In this document: positions 62,737-64,000 of the stretch, one piece after another
How the letters are laid out: each line of letters opens with the position of its first letter
How positions within the stretch are numbered: position 1 is the stretch's first letter
Source: SZAS-103 sp038234715
GTDB taxonomy: Bacteria > Pseudomonadota > Gammaproteobacteria > Xanthomonadales > Xanthomonadaceae
DNA length: 64,000 nt
Assembly (NCBI GenBank): GCA_038234715.1
Contig: JBBQTD010000006.1
Span: forward strand, 61,198 to 125,197
Reading direction: 5' to 3'
Notes under the pieces: model-generated
What the model saw: only the letters and a program-made list of their open reading frames with translations
Databases searched by the model: none
Told to the model about the DNA's origin: nothing
Position numbers and translations under genes: made by a program

Positions 62737-62752
62737 CGCCAGGGGCGCTCAC

Positions 62753-63009
62753 TGGAATTCGGTGAAGGCAAGCTGCGCAGGAGCCTTCCTCTTCCGCATG
62801 CGTGCGCCGGCAGCTGTGATCAGCAGTACCGGTAATCCCTGATCAGTGTGCTGCTTGCGATCGACGCGGCCTGCGTGTCTCTTGCGACTCTCGCGACGGT
62901 CGCCAGACGGCCACAAGCGGACATGGGCTGATTCGATTCGGTCGGCCGAAAGCGGTCATTTGAAAGAAAGCAGGTCCTCCTGGTTCCGAGTTTCGAAATC
63001 CGGTGCAAT
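62753..63009. other. 257-bp gap, nothing recognised
   Basis: No ORF, repeat or clear hairpin that I can support. It lies downstream of the carboxylesterase gene and upstream of the fibronectin-like pseudogene, both on the minus strand. Confidence 0.4.
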
Positions 63010-64000
63010 TCAGTTCCGTCCTGTCGCCGCCAGTCGAGCGATGCGCCATCTGCGCACGTACACGATCAGGCTTCCGACTAGCGCCAGCACGGTCAACGCA
63101 GCGACAACAAGCAGCGTCTCGGCGTTTCGTACAAGAAAACGGGCGGCCCGGTACGCGCGATCGATTCGCTCGAGATCGGCTTCGCCCTGAACCGGTCCAG
63201 GTGCGACGCGCTCGCCGAGCAGCATCGCCTGTGTCCTCGTCGACGTGTATTTTGGCCAGATCGGTAGGCCCGGACCATTCGGATCGCCGGACTTTGCGAA
63301 GTTCGTCCAGTACGCCGACAGGGTCGATGTAAGCCGGCGATCCTGCGCCGTCCACGGCAGGGCCTGCTGATCGAGATGATCGAAGACGTAGGGCATCTCC
63401 ATGCCATGGCTGGCACCCCAGCCGAAGTATTTGTCGCCAGGACGATAGGGCGAAGCCTGGGAATAGACATACAGGAAGGCATTGCGCTGTCCCGCAGCAG
63501 CCTGCAGGCGCGCCCATGTCCACATGTCCCAGCCGAACCGCATGTTGCCCTCGAAGGCAATGTAGGCCGCGAGCGCTTCCTCATCGTTTGCCGCAGTCTT
63601 CGGACCAATCAGCGACACGAGCAGGCTCGGGAAATCCTTTCCGAGTTCCTGCCTCAGGTTGCCGGCGGTGATCTTGCGATCATCGGGAAGGAAATAGCGC
63701 CCCTCCCTGGCGTTGAAGCCGATCAGGATGTCGACATTGTTCTGCCGTCCTTCGCGATAAGCGTCGTATGGAGCCTGCGGCAGGACATAGCCGTCGATCA
63801 CCGCGTGCGGAAAGAAGCGCGGCTTGATGAACTCGGACGCCGGCATTGCCCGCAGCGCTTGCAGCGAGGTGGCGCCGGATTGGGCGACGAAGTCCTTGCC
63901 CGTTTGCTCGGCTCCGGCGAGATTGAAGTCGTCCGAAAGCTCGACGGGTTCGAACAAGCCTCCGCTTTCGCCGATGGCGCGTTGAAACAGGCCGCTCGCC
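63010..64000 (-). CDS. Type B carboxylesterase, C-terminal part, with a C-terminal membrane anchor
   Basis: An alpha/beta-hydrolase of the type B carboxylesterase family. The 5' part, including the nucleophile Ser, lies beyond the right edge; the frame is open to base 64000 and reads SGLFQRAIGESGGLFEP, the family's segment after the active-site Ser. Then ILIGFNAREGRYF (position of the acidic residue), GASHGMEMPYVF with the catalytic His, and LSAYWTNFAKSGDPNGPGLP. Unusually, the protein ends with a membrane helix (TLLVVAALTVLALVGSLIVYV) and a short basic tail (RRWRIARLAATGRN), so it is probably anchored in the inner membrane with the enzyme outside. Confidence 0.92.
   Translation of the reverse strand, partial: ASGLFQRAIGESGGLFEPVELSDDFNLAGAEQTGKDFVAQSGATSLQALRAMPASEFIKPRFFPHAVIDGYVLPQAPYDAYREGRQNNVDILIGFNAREGRYFLPDDRKITAGNLRQELGKDFPSLLVSLIGPKTAANDEEALAAYIAFEGNMRFGWDMWTWARLQAAAGQRNAFLYVYSQASPYRPGDKYFGWGASHGMEMPYVFDHLDQQALPWTAQDRRLTSTLSAYWTNFAKSGDPNGPGLPIWPKYTSTRTQAMLLGERVAPGPVQGEADLERIDRAYRAARFLVRNAETLLVVAALTVLALVGSLIVYVRRWRIARLAATGRN

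Overview
The window is high-GC, densely coding DNA that looks like a chromosomal segment of a gammaproteobacterium of the order Xanthomonadales (Lysobacterales). This rests on three things: the type II secretion genes lie in the Xanthomonas xps order (E-F-G-H-I-J-K-L-M-N-D); GGGAATN heptamer arrays of the kind common in that order are present; and the housekeeping blocks xerD-dsbC, lptG/pepA-holC-valS and holD-rimI are familiar. The assignment is inference from gene content and order. I see no transposase, phage gene, CRISPR array, tRNA or rRNA.

Layout. 0-4.8 kb: glyA (cut by the left edge) divergent from ettA, then pyrF, a cluster of intergenic hairpins and a family 2 glycosyltransferase. 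4.8-16.3 kb: one long minus-strand type II secretion operon, gspE to gspD, with most junctions overlapping by a few bases; an unknown two-helix membrane protein sits between gspE and gspF. 16.3-18.4 kb: hairpin repeats, a fibronectin-III-like protein and a gene-poor stretch with a 42-bp tandem repeat. 18.4-27.3 kb: surface and exported proteins (TonB-dependent receptor, giant YadA-type adhesin, sortilin/BNR propeller protein). 27.4-33.4 kb: purL, dsbC, xerD. 33.4-45.3 kb: RDD protein, lptG (with lptF apparently missing), pepA, holC, valS, rimI, a possible holD, pssA, two DUF4124 proteins, proS and an H-NS-type protein. 45.4-51.6 kb: a ThrE-type exporter, an EamA transporter and an MCE (Mla-like) lipid-transport operon. 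51.6-59.8 kb: alkB, an amidase, ETF-ubiquinone oxidoreductase, a racemase, an ATP-grasp protein and etfBA. 59.8-64 kb: a coupled DUF898/M48 peptidase pair, a frameshifted copy of the fibronectin-III-like gene, and the 3' part of a membrane-anchored carboxylesterase.

How the genes work together. Three envelope themes dominate: protein export and surface display (type II secretion, adhesin, TonB receptor, exported propeller), outer-membrane lipid transport (LptG, the MCE operon, PssA), and electron transfer from acyl-CoA and related dehydrogenases to the quinone pool (EtfA, EtfB, ETF-QO). The rest is translation, replication and nucleotide synthesis.

The least explained signals are non-genic: nine copies of the palindrome TTGCAA in 284 bp upstream of a racemase gene, heptamer repeats inserted in frame inside purL, a 42-bp tandem repeat, and the missing lptF.
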